Assembly: GCA_003240775.1 (NCBI GenBank)
Contig: QFNI01000016.1
Span: 5,380 to 69,379, forward strand
Origin: Mesorhizobium amorphae
Lineage (GTDB): Bacteria; Pseudomonadota; Alphaproteobacteria; Rhizobiales; Rhizobiaceae
Direction: 5' to 3'
DNA length: 64,000 bases
Shown here one piece after another: positions 28,424-36,975 of this stretch. The notes under the pieces were generated by a model. That model had not been told where the DNA came from. It searched no databases and was given only the letters and a program-made list of their open reading frames with translations. Numbering within the stretch: position 1 is the stretch's first letter; each line of letters opens with the position of its first letter. Both the position numbers and the translations under genes were made by a program.

Positions 28424-28632
28424 CGCAGTTTGGTCCTCAAAACGCATCCGGGCGCGGGATCGGGCGCCCGGACAAAAGAAAAACGGTCCGCGAGGCGTTT
28501 GCCTGGCGGAGCCGCTCGGGTAACTCACCTGCACATATAGCAAACGGGGCATCCGATTACACGTGCAAATGTTTGCGCGAGCCTTCCGCCCTGCTATGCG
28601 ACCGGCGATCTCCTTTTGCGGTTGCGTGTTCC

Positions 28633-29544
28633 ATGACCCGGCTCCAGGCCAGCTCGATCCTGCTTCTGACCGGTGCTCTGTGGGGCTTCGGCTTCGTGGC
28701 GCAGCGCAACGCCATGGATGCGCTCGGCCCCCACAGCGTGGTGGCCTTCCGTTTCGTCGCGGCAACGCTTGCGATCCTGCCTTTCGCGCTGCGCGAGAGC
28801 CGCCGTGCGGCCGAGCCGCTTGCCCCCCGCGACTGGCTGGCCTTCGTGGCAATCGGGCTTTTTCTCTGGTTGGGCTCGATCGCCCAGCAGGCCGGGCTCC
28901 TCACCACCACCGTCACCAACTCCGGCTTCCTGACGGGGCTCTACGTGGTGATGGTGCCGCTTCTTGGCGTACTCATTTTCCGGCAGTGGCCCCATCCCGT
29001 GATCTGGCCGGCGGTGGTGGTCGCGATGGCCGGCATCTTTCTCCTGTCGGGCGGTCATCTCGGCGCGCTGACGCCCGGCGACTGGCTCACCGTCTTCTGT
29101 GCGGCTTGCTTTGCCATGCAACTCGTGCTGATCGGCCGCTTCGCTATCCGCACGCGGCGGCCGGTGACGCTTTCGGTGGTGCAGTTCGCGGTCTGCGCGG
29201 TGGGCGGGCTCGTCTTCGCTCTGCCCACCGAGACGATCACGGGTGAGGCCGTCGCGAGCGTGCTGCCCGAGCTTCTTTATGCGGGCATCGTGGCAGGCGG
29301 CATCGGATTCACGCTCCAGGCGGTGGCTCAGGCGCATGTGAGCGCGCCGGCAGCGGCCATTCTGCTCGCCTCGGAATCGATCTTCGCGGCCCTGTTCGGC
29401 GCGCTGTTTCTGGGCGAGCGACTGCCGCCGACGGGGCTCGTCGGCTGCGCGCTGATCTTTGCGGCCATCGTCTGCGTGGAAACGGTGCCCGCAGCGCTCG
29501 CCCGGCGCCGCGCCAACGCCGAGGCGCGCTTGCCGGTCGCCTGA
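28633..29544 (+). CDS. EamA/DMT-family membrane transporter
   Basis: This 303-residue protein has ten hydrophobic helices in two EamA repeats. Repeat 1 shows [16 protein letters not shown] and ends [18 protein letters not shown]; repeat 2 ends [23 protein letters not shown]. The DMT fold is certain, while the substrate (amino acids, metabolites or drugs) is not. ATG 28633 is chosen because the conserved first helix follows directly. It is divergent from greA and unrelated in detail to the other EamA protein at 8838-9731. Confidence 0.86.
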   Translation: MTRLQASSILLLTGALWGFGFVAQRNAMDALGPHSVVAFRFVAATLAILPFALRESRRAAEPLAPRDWLAFVAIGLFLWLGSIAQQAGLLTTTVTNSGFLTGLYVVMVPLLGVLIFRQWPHPVIWPAVVVAMAGIFLLSGGHLGALTPGDWLTVFCAACFAMQLVLIGRFAIRTRRPVTLSVVQFAVCAVGGLVFALPTETITGEAVASVLPELLYAGIVAGGIGFTLQAVAQAHVSAPAAAILLASESIFAALFGALFLGERLPPTGLVGCALIFAAIVCVETVPAALARRRANAEARLPVA

Positions 29545-29563
29545 GGCGTCCCATTTCCCTTCC

Positions 29564-30682
29564 ATGACATCGCGCGCGATCCTCGTTTCCGCAGCCCTCC
29601 TGCTTCTTTGCGGGTCCGCCAACGCACAGTTGAGTTCCCCCCGCGCGAGCGAAGGGACACTGGGTTACGAGGAGAAGCGCCCGGTTCGGCGCGAGCAGCC
29701 ACGGCCGAAGCGCGAGGCTGCCCCACCGAGCACGCAGACCCAAACCCCGGCAGCCGTGGAAACGCCGCCGGCAAGGCCCGCGAATGGCGAAGAGGCGGAA
29801 GCCCCCGCCACGCCCGAGCCTTCGCCCGAAGCCGCACCGGCGCCCGATGAGCCGGCTCCAGAGACTCCGCCCGAAACCGCACCTGTCCCAGCGCCCGAGC
29901 CCGCACCTGCCGAGCGACAGGACGAAGCCCTGCCGGATGCAGAGGACGCGCCGGTGCCCTCGCCGGCGCCGGAGAGCGAGCAGACCGAGGTAAGCCCTCC
30001 CGCAGCCGAGGATACCCCGGTGCCCGCCGAGCGCCCCGAGGAACCGAAGCCGGCGCCGGAGCAGGAGCCCATGTCCCCGCCCACACCACCCGTGGCCTCC
30101 CCCCCGCCCCCTGCCCAAGGCGCGAAAGCCGGCCCCATGGGCGAAGAGGAACTCGCCTGCCGCGCGCGGCTGCGCGCGCTCGGCACGGTCTTCGAGGACC
30201 GCCCAGCTGAAGCCGATGTGGAAGCCGGCTGCTCTCTGCCCTATCCCGTCTGGGTCACGCGCCTGGGGCCCGGTGTGGCGCTCGAGCCGGGCGCGCTGCT
30301 CAACTGCCGGACCGCCGAAGCGGCCACGCGCTTTTCCGTCGGCACGCTCGAGCCGCTCGCGCGCGAAGTGATGAAGACCGACCTCAAGGGCATTGGTCAG
30401 GCCTCCGCCTATGTGTGCCGCCCTCGCCACGGCACCGAGACCCTGTCCGAGCACGCCTTCGGCAACGCGCTCGACATGGCGCAGTTCTCCTTCGCGGACG
30501 GCTCGACCCTGGTGGTCTCGCCGGAAGTGAGCGAGACCGGCCAGCGCTTCTTCGACGAAACGCGCAAGCGCGCCTGCGGGGCGTTCAAGACGGTGCTGGG
30601 GCCCGGCTCCGACGCCGATCACGCCAACCACCTGCATTTCGATCTGGCCGAGCGCAACAACGGCGCGACCTTCTGCCAGTAG
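29564..30682 (+). CDS. Extensin-like family protein with a Pro/Glu-rich linker
   Basis: This 372-residue exported protein has a signal peptide (about 1-22, ending ANA-Q), a low-complexity Pro/Ala/Glu region (about 30-190) and a C-terminal extensin-like domain (about 195-372). The domain has six or more cysteines and the motif CRPRHGTETLSEHAFGNALDMAQF, resembling the His/Asp metal-site pattern of peptidase-like folds, then DADHANHLHFDL. A role at the peptidoglycan layer is plausible but unproven. A paralogue lacking the linker follows at 30759. Confidence 0.83.
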   Translation: MTSRAILVSAALLLLCGSANAQLSSPRASEGTLGYEEKRPVRREQPRPKREAAPPSTQTQTPAAVETPPARPANGEEAEAPATPEPSPEAAPAPDEPAPETPPETAPVPAPEPAPAERQDEALPDAEDAPVPSPAPESEQTEVSPPAAEDTPVPAERPEEPKPAPEQEPMSPPTPPVASPPPPAQGAKAGPMGEEELACRARLRALGTVFEDRPAEADVEAGCSLPYPVWVTRLGPGVALEPGALLNCRTAEAATRFSVGTLEPLAREVMKTDLKGIGQASAYVCRPRHGTETLSEHAFGNALDMAQFSFADGSTLVVSPEVSETGQRFFDETRKRACGAFKTVLGPGSDADHANHLHFDLAERNNGATFCQ

Positions 30683-30758
30683 GAACCTGCCGGCAGACCC
30701 AGGCGAGCTTTCCTTTACCCTTCGGGCCTAGCCTTCCGGCTCCAACCGGATTGCGCCG

Positions 30759-31508
30759 ATGCGTTTCAAGGCAGGCTTGGCCTCAGGGCTTGCGGGAGTG
30801 GCGATGCTGCTGGCCGCCTGTTCCACCGAAACCGTGCTGGACATGCGCGGTCCCCGCCCCGATGCGTCCGTCCCCACGGGTGGCCTCCAGCGCCTCGTCC
30901 CGTCCAACCCCTTTCTGGTCGGCTATCCCCGCATGACCGAGCCCGCCGATCCCACGGTCAGCCTGCCGGCCGAGGAAGTCGAATGCCAGCGACAGCTGAA
31001 GAAGCTCGGCGTGTCCTTCGAGCCGCTCGCGCCCATCGACGACGGCGGCGCCTGCCAGGTGCCGTTCCCCGTGAAGATATCGGCCATCGGCCGCGTGAAC
31101 ATCAAGCCCGCCGCCACCGTGTCCTGCCGCATGGCGCTGGGCTTCGCACAGTGGACCAAGGAGGAGCTGACGCCCGCCGCCCGCTGGCGCTACTTCTCGG
31201 GCGTCCACACCATCCACCAGGGATCGAGCTATTCCTGCCGCAACATCCGCGGTTCGCGCACGGCTTCCGAGCACTCCAAGGGCAACGCCATGGACGTGAT
31301 GCGCATCGAGCTGAACAGCGGCAAGGACATCGACGTGAGGAAGCCCGGCTGGTTCTCGTTCCGCGAGAAAGGCCTGCTTTCATCCGTGCGCGAGGATGCC
31401 TGCGGCTACTTCACCACCGTTCTCGGCCCCGGCTACGACCGCGACCACGCCGACCATTTCCACTTCGACATCAAGGAAAGGCGCAATGGTTATCGCGCCT
31501 GCCGCTGA
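30759..31508 (+). CDS. Extensin-like family lipoprotein
   Basis: This 249-residue lipoprotein has a signal with lipobox LLAAC (C21) and an extensin-like domain (about 70-249). It carries the same marks as its neighbour: CRQLKKL-like start with paired cysteines, CRNIRGSRTASEHSKGNAMDV and YDRDHADHFHFDIKE. SEH...GNAxD and DHAxHxHFD look like metal-binding sites. It is 76 nt downstream of the first extensin gene in the same direction, so the pair likely shares transcription, one soluble and one lipid-anchored. Confidence 0.83.
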   Translation: MRFKAGLASGLAGVAMLLAACSTETVLDMRGPRPDASVPTGGLQRLVPSNPFLVGYPRMTEPADPTVSLPAEEVECQRQLKKLGVSFEPLAPIDDGGACQVPFPVKISAIGRVNIKPAATVSCRMALGFAQWTKEELTPAARWRYFSGVHTIHQGSSYSCRNIRGSRTASEHSKGNAMDVMRIELNSGKDIDVRKPGWFSFREKGLLSSVREDACGYFTTVLGPGYDRDHADHFHFDIKERRNGYRACR

Positions 31509-31586
31509 TTTGCGTTAAGGAGCGCGCGAGGAACCGAGGGGCGTTTGCGCGCTTTTCCCTGCGGTTCGGCCAAAAACGGGACAGGG

Positions 31587-32900
31587 ATGTTATACGTCGA
31601 AATCGGTATTGTGATCGCGCTGGTGCTGGTCAACGGGCTCCTCGCGATGTCCGAGCTCGCCGTGGTTTCCTCCCGTCCGGCACGGCTGAAGGCGATGGCG
31701 GATCGCGGCGTCAAGGGCTCCGCGAGCGCGCTTGAGCTCGGCGCCGACCCCGGCCGCTTCCTTTCCACCGTCCAGATCGGCATCACGCTCGTGGGCGTGC
31801 TTTCGGGTGCGTTCTCGGGCGCGACGCTCGGCCAGCGACTGGCCGATCAGCTTCTCGTCTGGGGCGTGCCCGCCAATGCGGCGAACCCGCTCGGCGTGGG
31901 CTTCGTGGTGGCCGTGATCACCTACGGCTCGCTGATCCTGGGCGAACTCGTGCCCAAACAGGTGGCGCTCCGCGATCCCGAGGCCGTCGCCTCGCGCGTG
32001 GCGGCGGGCATGCGCATGCTCGCCAAGGTCGCAGCGCCCATCGTGTGGTTCCTCGACATTTCCGGCCGCGGCGTCCTGCGCCTGCTCGGCCAGCGCGGCG
32101 AAAGCGAGGAGAAGGTCACCGACGAGGAGATCAAGATGCTGGTCGCCGAGGCGGAAACGGCCGGCGTTCTCGAATCCGACGAGCGCCGCATGATCGCTGG
32201 CGTGATGCGGCTCGGCGACCGCGCCGTGCGCGGCGTGATGACCCCGCGCACCGAGGTGGACTGGCTCAACCTCGACAGCGACGAGACCGCTGCCCGCGCC
32301 CTCTTGATGGAGACGCCCCATTCGCGCCTGCCCGCCGCCGAAGGCACGGTGGACAACATGGTGGGCGTGATCCAGACGCGCGAAATCCTGGCGGCCCTTC
32401 TGGCCGGCAAGCCCTTCGACCCCCGCGCCCACATGCGCGATGCGCCCATCGTTCTCGACCAGGCGGATGCGCTCGACGTGCTGGCCACGCTGCGCGATGC
32501 CGATGTGCCGATGGCGCTCGTGCACGACGAGTACGGCCACTTCGAAGGCATCGTCACGCCCGCCGACATCCTGGAAGCCATCACCGGCGTGTTCCGCGCC
32601 GACCTCGACGAGGACGACGAGCGCGGCTTCGTGCAGCGCGAGGACGGTTCCTGGCTGATCTCGGGCTACATGCCCGCCGACGAGATGGCCGAGCTTCTGG
32701 ACATCGACCTGCCCGAGAACCGCGACTACGAGACTGCCGCGGGCTTCATCCTGGCCGGTCTCCACCGCCTGCCCGCAGCCGGCGAGATCATGGAAGCGCA
32801 GGGCTGGCGTTTCGAGGTGGTGGATCTCGACGGCCGCCGCATCGACAAGATGATCGCATCCCGCGCCACGGCCCAGCGCGAAACGGCCCGCGCCGAGTAG
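31587..32900 (+). CDS. CNNM/HlyC-CorC family membrane protein
   Basis: This 437-residue protein has a DUF21/CNNM transmembrane domain (about 1-190, with the NGLLAMSELAVVSSRPARL signature and GELVPKQVALRDPE), a pair of CBS domains (about 210-330, VMTPRTEVDWL and VHDEYGHFEGIVTPADILEAI) and a CorC_HlyC C-terminal domain (about 345-430). Relatives transport or sense Mg2+/Co2+ and some were once called haemolysins. ATG 31587 precedes the first helix. It is convergent with the thioesterase gene. Confidence 0.9.
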   Translation: MLYVEIGIVIALVLVNGLLAMSELAVVSSRPARLKAMADRGVKGSASALELGADPGRFLSTVQIGITLVGVLSGAFSGATLGQRLADQLLVWGVPANAANPLGVGFVVAVITYGSLILGELVPKQVALRDPEAVASRVAAGMRMLAKVAAPIVWFLDISGRGVLRLLGQRGESEEKVTDEEIKMLVAEAETAGVLESDERRMIAGVMRLGDRAVRGVMTPRTEVDWLNLDSDETAARALLMETPHSRLPAAEGTVDNMVGVIQTREILAALLAGKPFDPRAHMRDAPIVLDQADALDVLATLRDADVPMALVHDEYGHFEGIVTPADILEAITGVFRADLDEDDERGFVQREDGSWLISGYMPADEMAELLDIDLPENRDYETAAGFILAGLHRLPAAGEIMEAQGWRFEVVDLDGRRIDKMIASRATAQRETARAE

Positions 32901-32903
32901 CGT

Positions 32904-33293
32904 TCAGCCCTCGGGCGGTACCGGCGTGGGACGGCCGTCGCCGTCCAGCGCCACCATCACGAAATCGGCGTCGGTCACCTTCTCCATCAGCGGCGTCAGG
33001 TAGCGCTGCGCCCAGGCCTCGACCTTCAGCACCATCGAGGTGCGCCCGACCCGCTCCACATGGGTGTAGACGCAGAGCGTGTCGCCCACCTGCATCGGCT
33101 TGGCGAACGACATCTCCTTGACGGCCGCCGTCACCACGCGGCCCCGCGCGCGTTCGGCGGCCCGGATGCCGCAGGCCAAATCCATCTGTGCCATCACCCA
33201 GCCGCCGAAGATGTCGCCCGCCGCGTTCGCGTCCGCAGGCATGGCGAGCGTGCGCAGCGTGAGTTCGCCGCCGGGCTTTTCGGTGTCTGGCAT
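32904..33293 (-). CDS. Acyl-CoA thioesterase (hotdog fold, YciA-like)
   Basis: This 129-residue single hotdog-domain enzyme has the YciA/BACH-type core: LRTLAMPADANAAGDIFGGWVMAQMDLA with the catalytic Asp in the NAAGDIFGG loop, then VVTAAVKEMSFAKPMQVGDTLCVY. It hydrolyses short- or medium-chain acyl-CoA. It stands alone, 3 nt from the convergent CNNM gene and 120 nt from the divergent GMC gene. Confidence 0.9.
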   Translation of the reverse strand: MPDTEKPGGELTLRTLAMPADANAAGDIFGGWVMAQMDLACGIRAAERARGRVVTAAVKEMSFAKPMQVGDTLCVYTHVERVGRTSMVLKVEAWAQRYLTPLMEKVTDADFVMVALDGDGRPTPVPPEG

Positions 33294-33413
33294 GGCATCG
33301 TCCCCTTTTTACGCCTCCGTTAGAGCAGTTCCGGCGAAAGTGCGAAGCGCTTTTGCGCCCGGTCGCATTTCTGGCAGGGGATGACGGAAGACCGGGGGCG
33401 AGAGGCGCGTCAC

Positions 33414-35048
33414 ATGCGCGACCACAAGCCCATGCAGACATTCGATTTCGTGGTGGTGGGTTCTGGCTCTGCGGGCTCGGTCGTGGCCGAGCGCCTTTCG
33501 GCCGGCGGTCGCTTTTCCGTTCTGGTGCTCGAGGCAGGCGGCACCGACCGGCGCTTCTTCGTGCAGATGCCGCTCGGCTACGGCAAGACCTTCATGGACG
33601 CGTCGGTCAACTGGAACTATCGGGCCGAGCCCGATCCGGGCCTTGCCGGCAGCGCCGACCACTGGCCGCGCGGGCGCGTGCTGGGCGGCTCCTCCTCCAT
33701 CAATGCCATGGTCTGGGTGCGCGGCCACCCCGCGGATTTCGACGAGTGGCGCGATGCCGGCAACCCCGGCTGGGGCTTTTCGGACCTCTTGCCCTTCTTC
33801 AAGGCGGTGGAGGACAACCAGGCCGGTGCGGACGAATGGCGCGGCACCGGCGGGCCTCTCCATGTCACCGACAACCGGCGCAACATCCACCCCCTCACCA
33901 AGCGCTTTCTCCAGGCGGCTGAGGCGGCTGGCCTGCCGCCCACGCCCGATTTCAACGGCGCTTCCCAGGAAGGCTCGGGCGTCTGGCAGATCACCACGCG
34001 CAACGGCCGCCGCATGTCGGCCGCGCGCGCCTTTCTGCGGCCGGCCATGAAGCGCCCGAACCTGCGCGTCGAGACCGGCGCACTCGCCACCCGCATCCTG
34101 TTCGAGGGCACGCGCGCGGTCGGCGTCGAATACATCCAAGGCGGCCGCAAATGGGAAGCGCGCGCGGGGCGCGAGGTGATCCTGTGCGGCGGTTCGATCA
34201 ACTCGCCCCAGCTCCTCCAGCTTTCGGGTGTGGGCGGGGCAGACCATTTGAAGAGCCTCGGCATTCCCGTTCTGGTCGACCAGCCGCAGGTCGGGCAGAA
34301 CCTGCAGGATCATCTGGGCATCAACTACACCTGGAAGGCCAGGCAGGCGACGCTCAACCAGCGGCTGCGGCCGTGGTGGGGCAAGGCGATGGCGGGCAGC
34401 CAGTATCTGCTGCTGCGCCGCGGGCCGCTTTCGATCAGCATGAACCAGGGCGGCGGCTTCTTCCGCACCGACGAGAGCCGCACCCGGCCCAACATGCAGC
34501 TTTACTTCCAGGCCTTCTCGACGGTGTTGCCGCGCGCAGGCGAGCGGCCGATTCTGTCGCCCGACCCCTGGCCCGGCTTCTCGATCGGCCTGTCCAACTG
34601 CCGGCCCACGAGCGTGGGCTCCATCGCCATCCGCTCGGCCGATCCGCTCGAGCACCCGGTCATCCGTCCCAACGCCTTTTCCACCAATGCGGATGTGGCG
34701 GAGATGCTCGACGCCGTGAAGTTCCTGCGCAAGGTGGCAGCCCAGGAGCCGATCCGCGAGGTGATTGCCGAGGAGATGCTGCCCGGCCCCGACTGCCAGG
34801 GCGACGAGGCGCTGGTGGACGATTTCCGCCGCCGCTCGGGCACCGTCTACCACCCCGTCTCAACCTGCCGCATGGGCCCGGACGCGGCCAAGGCCGTCGT
34901 CGACCCGAGGCTTCGGGTGCACGGCCTGTCGGGCCTGCGCGTGATCGACGCCTCGGTGTTCCCCAACATCATCGCGGGCAACACGAACGCCGCAGCGATC
35001 ATGACCGGCGCCAAGGGCGCAAGCCTCGTTCTCGAAGACCACCGCTGA
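33414..35048 (+). CDS. GMC-family FAD oxidoreductase (alcohol/choline dehydrogenase-like)
   Basis: This flavoprotein of about 544 residues is of the glucose-methanol-choline family. The N-terminal FDFVVVGSGSAGSVVAERL binds FAD, followed by GMC signature 1 (HWPRGRVLGGSSSINAMVWVRG), signature 2 (GGSINSPQLLQLSGVG) and a C-terminal active site with YHPVSTCRMG and NTNAAAIM. It oxidises a primary alcohol; the substrate is unknown and the choline-specific context (betB, betI) is absent. The start is uncertain between 33381, 33414 and 33432; GAGAGG upstream favours 33414. Confidence 0.87.
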   Translation: MRDHKPMQTFDFVVVGSGSAGSVVAERLSAGGRFSVLVLEAGGTDRRFFVQMPLGYGKTFMDASVNWNYRAEPDPGLAGSADHWPRGRVLGGSSSINAMVWVRGHPADFDEWRDAGNPGWGFSDLLPFFKAVEDNQAGADEWRGTGGPLHVTDNRRNIHPLTKRFLQAAEAAGLPPTPDFNGASQEGSGVWQITTRNGRRMSAARAFLRPAMKRPNLRVETGALATRILFEGTRAVGVEYIQGGRKWEARAGREVILCGGSINSPQLLQLSGVGGADHLKSLGIPVLVDQPQVGQNLQDHLGINYTWKARQATLNQRLRPWWGKAMAGSQYLLLRRGPLSISMNQGGGFFRTDESRTRPNMQLYFQAFSTVLPRAGERPILSPDPWPGFSIGLSNCRPTSVGSIAIRSADPLEHPVIRPNAFSTNADVAEMLDAVKFLRKVAAQEPIREVIAEEMLPGPDCQGDEALVDDFRRRSGTVYHPVSTCRMGPDAAKAVVDPRLRVHGLSGLRVIDASVFPNIIAGNTNAAAIMTGAKGASLVLEDHR

Positions 35049-35146
35049 ATGCGAACCTGCCGGGCTTGCCCGGCAAGCCGGGACGGACGAGCCGCCCCTC
35101 CCCCCGGCGCTGCCGGGCGCCGGAAGGCTTGAGCCGTGTCAGCCCG

Positions 35147-35359
35147 TCAACCGATCGTCAGGTTGACGGCCTTGGGACCCTTGCCGCGCTTGTCGGGCTC
35201 GGTGTCGAACGTGACCTTCTGCCCGTCTTCCAGGCCGGGTAGGCCGGAAGCCTGCACGGCCGAGATATGGACGAACACGTCCTTCTGGCCGTCATCGGGC
35301 GTGATGAAGCCGAAGCCTTTCGCGTGGTTGAAGAATTTTACGGTGCCGGATTGCGGCAT
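35147..35359 (-). CDS. cspA: Cold-shock domain protein (CspA family), copy 1
   Basis: This 70-residue single cold-shock domain has RNP1 (KGFGFI) and RNP2 (VFVHIS) nucleic-acid-binding motifs. Such proteins melt RNA secondary structure. It is about three-quarters identical to the second copy 405 bp away in the same direction, so the pair arose by tandem duplication. The untranslated upstream region is long and shares a conserved element with that of copy 2. The gene symbol is generic; several csp paralogues usually exist. Confidence 0.93.
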   Translation of the reverse strand: MPQSGTVKFFNHAKGFGFITPDDGQKDVFVHISAVQASGLPGLEDGQKVTFDTEPDKRGKGPKAVNLTIG

Positions 35360-35764
35360 GGGAAGCTCCCTTGTTTCCCGTCGCTTGGGACCCGGGCCCT
35401 TCCAACCCGGATATATCGGTCAACCGTCGGTGGAGAAGAAACAGCGCAAAGCCTTTGCTTTCGGAACGCGCCCGAAAAAGGAAAGCTCGGCAGTCCAGCC
35501 GGATTATCCAGAGTTCGGATCATGAAGGTCCGGCTTAGTCCATTCCAGTCTCCGGGCCGCCAAATGCCCGAAGCTGGAATTTGTCATGCATTTCGTGCGC
35601 CGGGGCAAGAAAAAGTTTCGCCGCGCCCAGCATAGCCGGACGCGGCGCGATTTATTCTATGTTCGCCGACGAAATGCTTGAGGCTTCGCGGCGATTTCTC
35701 GGAGGCTGGCTCGCAACGTCTCGGCGAAGCGCCTGATCGCAATCAGCGGTTCAGCCTCCGGGGA
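35360..35764 (-). other. Leader/promoter region of cold-shock gene 1
   Basis: This 405-bp stretch has no gene. It separates two codirectional csp genes and must hold the promoter and any 5' leader of the downstream copy, plus the terminator of copy 2. The notable content is the conserved 30-nt element at 35543-35572, which is repeated upstream of copy 2. Long leaders are typical of temperature-controlled csp mRNAs. Confidence 0.6.
35543..35572 (-). promoter_or_regulatory. Conserved csp-upstream element, copy 1
   Basis: A 30-nt block (minus strand begins TTCGGGCATTTG and ends GACTGGAA) matches the element at 36142-36171 at 26 of 30 positions. It lies 184 nt before the csp start. In RNA it can form CGGGC/GCCCG around an AUUUG-containing loop, and in this copy the flanks add an outer ATTCCAG/CTGGAAT stem. 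It may be a leader RNA element or a protein binding site. Confidence 0.6.
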
Positions 35765-35977
35765 TCAGGCGGCGCGGAGGTTGACCGCCTTGGGGCCCTT
35801 GCCCATGCGGTCGGGCTCGACGTCGAAGGTGACCTTCTGGCCGTCGATCAGCGTGCGCAGGCCGGAGGCCTCGACGGCGGAGATGTGGACGAACACGTCC
35901 TTTGCGCCGCCTTCGGGCGTGATGAAGCCGAAGCCTTTGGTTGAATTGAAGAACTTCACGGTGCCGGTCTGCGCCAT
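35765..35977 (-). CDS. cspA: Cold-shock domain protein (CspA family), copy 2
   Basis: This 70-residue cold-shock protein has the same RNP1 (KGFGFI) and RNP2 (VFVHIS) motifs as copy 1 and the same C-terminal KGPKAVNL. It is the upstream member of the tandem pair. GGGAACC-type purines precede the ATG at 35977. Its upstream region carries the second copy of the shared 30-nt element at a similar distance (165 nt instead of 184 nt). Confidence 0.93.
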   Translation of the reverse strand: MAQTGTVKFFNSTKGFGFITPEGGAKDVFVHISAVEASGLRTLIDGQKVTFDVEPDRMGKGPKAVNLRAA

Positions 35978-36548
35978 GGAGGGTTCCCTTTCCGGAACGG
36001 ATGGTCTGGGTTCTCAGCCCACTCCCAGAGCTTAGAACCCGTTGATTGTTGCAAGCCGGCCCTTCGGCACGGCCATGGCTTCCCGCCGGTCGAGGCGGGC
36101 TGTCAGAGATTCACAGTGTCGGGGAAAGGTCGTCCAAAACGTTCCAGTCACCGGGTCAGCAAATGCCCGAACATGCGAAAGCATGCCACAGCCTTCCCGC
36201 TCCCGCAAGCGGATCGCAGGACGCGTCGTGGCCCTTCTCAGGCGCCTGCGAGCGCCCAAATCTTTGGCTGACATGTTTCGTTGCACGAGGTGTTCTACGA
36301 AGCCAAGCGCACGAGCCGCAACCAACTCGCGATCCGACTGGGGCAGCGCCGCGCCTCCTCCGAAACTTCATGCAAGCTGGAGCCGGTTTCGTTGGTCGCC
36401 CGCCCTGAAGATGGGATAAACACGGCCGCGGCCTGAGTTTTACCCAGGCTCTCGCGCGGCAAAGGCGGCGCAGCCATTGCCTTCACCCCTCCCCCGCCCC
36501 AGAATTTTGCGCGCGCAACCATCGCGCGAACCAGAGGGAGGACCCGGG
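35978..36548. other. Divergent spacer between cold-shock gene 2 and the Kazal gene
   Basis: This 571-bp region contains no supported gene. On the minus strand it carries the conserved csp-upstream element (36142-36171), followed outward by a small CATGC-GAAA-GCATG hairpin at about 36173-36186. The right end should hold the promoter of the Kazal-domain gene, but no clear boxes stand out. The rest shows nothing I can identify. Confidence 0.55.
36142..36171 (-). promoter_or_regulatory. Conserved csp-upstream element, copy 2
   Basis: This block matches the element at 35543-35572 at 26 of 30 positions, while the surrounding DNA has diverged. It keeps a CGGG/CCCG stem around the invariant CATTTG. 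It lies 165 nt upstream of the csp start. Conservation of only this block suggests selection on a regulatory element rather than recent duplication alone. Confidence 0.6.
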
Positions 36549-36947
36549 ATGCCATCGCTCCACCGTCGCCTCGCAGGGCCCACGAGCCTTGCGGCGCTGA
36601 TCTTCGCGCTTTCCGCCTGCACGGTGGTCGTGGAGGAACCGGGTCCGATCCCGATCGATCCGGGACCGCGCATCTGTACCCGCGAATACGCCCCCGTCTG
36701 CGCCACGCGCGGCGGCGACCGCCAGACCTTCTCCAACCCGTGCCTGGCCGACCAGGCGGGATATCGCATCGTCGACCGCGGCGAGTGCCGCCGTCGTCCG
36801 CCGCGCCCGCCCGTCGAGGAGCCGCGCTTCTGCACGCGCGAATATGCGCCCGTCTGCGGCCGCCGCGGCTCGGACATCCGCACCTTCGGCAATGCCTGCG
36901 AGGCGCGCGCGTCCGACTACCGCATCATCGACCGCGGCCCCTGCTAG
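36549..36947 (+). CDS. Lipoprotein with two Kazal-type protease-inhibitor domains
   Basis: This 132-residue protein has a lipoprotein signal (lipobox LSAC, C24), a Pro-rich spacer and two 38-residue Kazal-like domains, C43-C80 and C95-C132. Both start CTREYAPVC and end in YRIxDRGxC with TFxNxC between. They are 24/38 identical without gaps, an internal duplication. Kazal domains inhibit serine proteases, so the protein may guard the envelope. Each domain has four cysteines rather than the six of classical Kazal domains. GAGGGAGGA lies upstream of ATG 36549. Confidence 0.85.
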   Translation: MPSLHRRLAGPTSLAALIFALSACTVVVEEPGPIPIDPGPRICTREYAPVCATRGGDRQTFSNPCLADQAGYRIVDRGECRRRPPRPPVEEPRFCTREYAPVCGRRGSDIRTFGNACEARASDYRIIDRGPC

Positions 36948-36975
36948 GGCTGGAAACCGCGGCTGAAACGATGCC

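Noticed and set aside
33315..33380. A possible dispersed repeat (TTAGAGCAGTTCCGGCGAA region) before the GMC gene
   Set aside because: It resembles short repeats seen in some rhizobial genomes, but only one copy is present here and it has no clear palindrome.
35056..35081. A hairpin (CGGGCTTGCC / GGCAAGCCGG) after the GMC gene as a terminator
   Set aside because: One mismatch and no T-run; not strong enough to list.
36142..36171. Treating the two csp-upstream elements as traces of simple recent tandem duplication
   Set aside because: The flanking DNA has diverged while the 30-nt block has not, so the block is kept as a candidate regulatory element.
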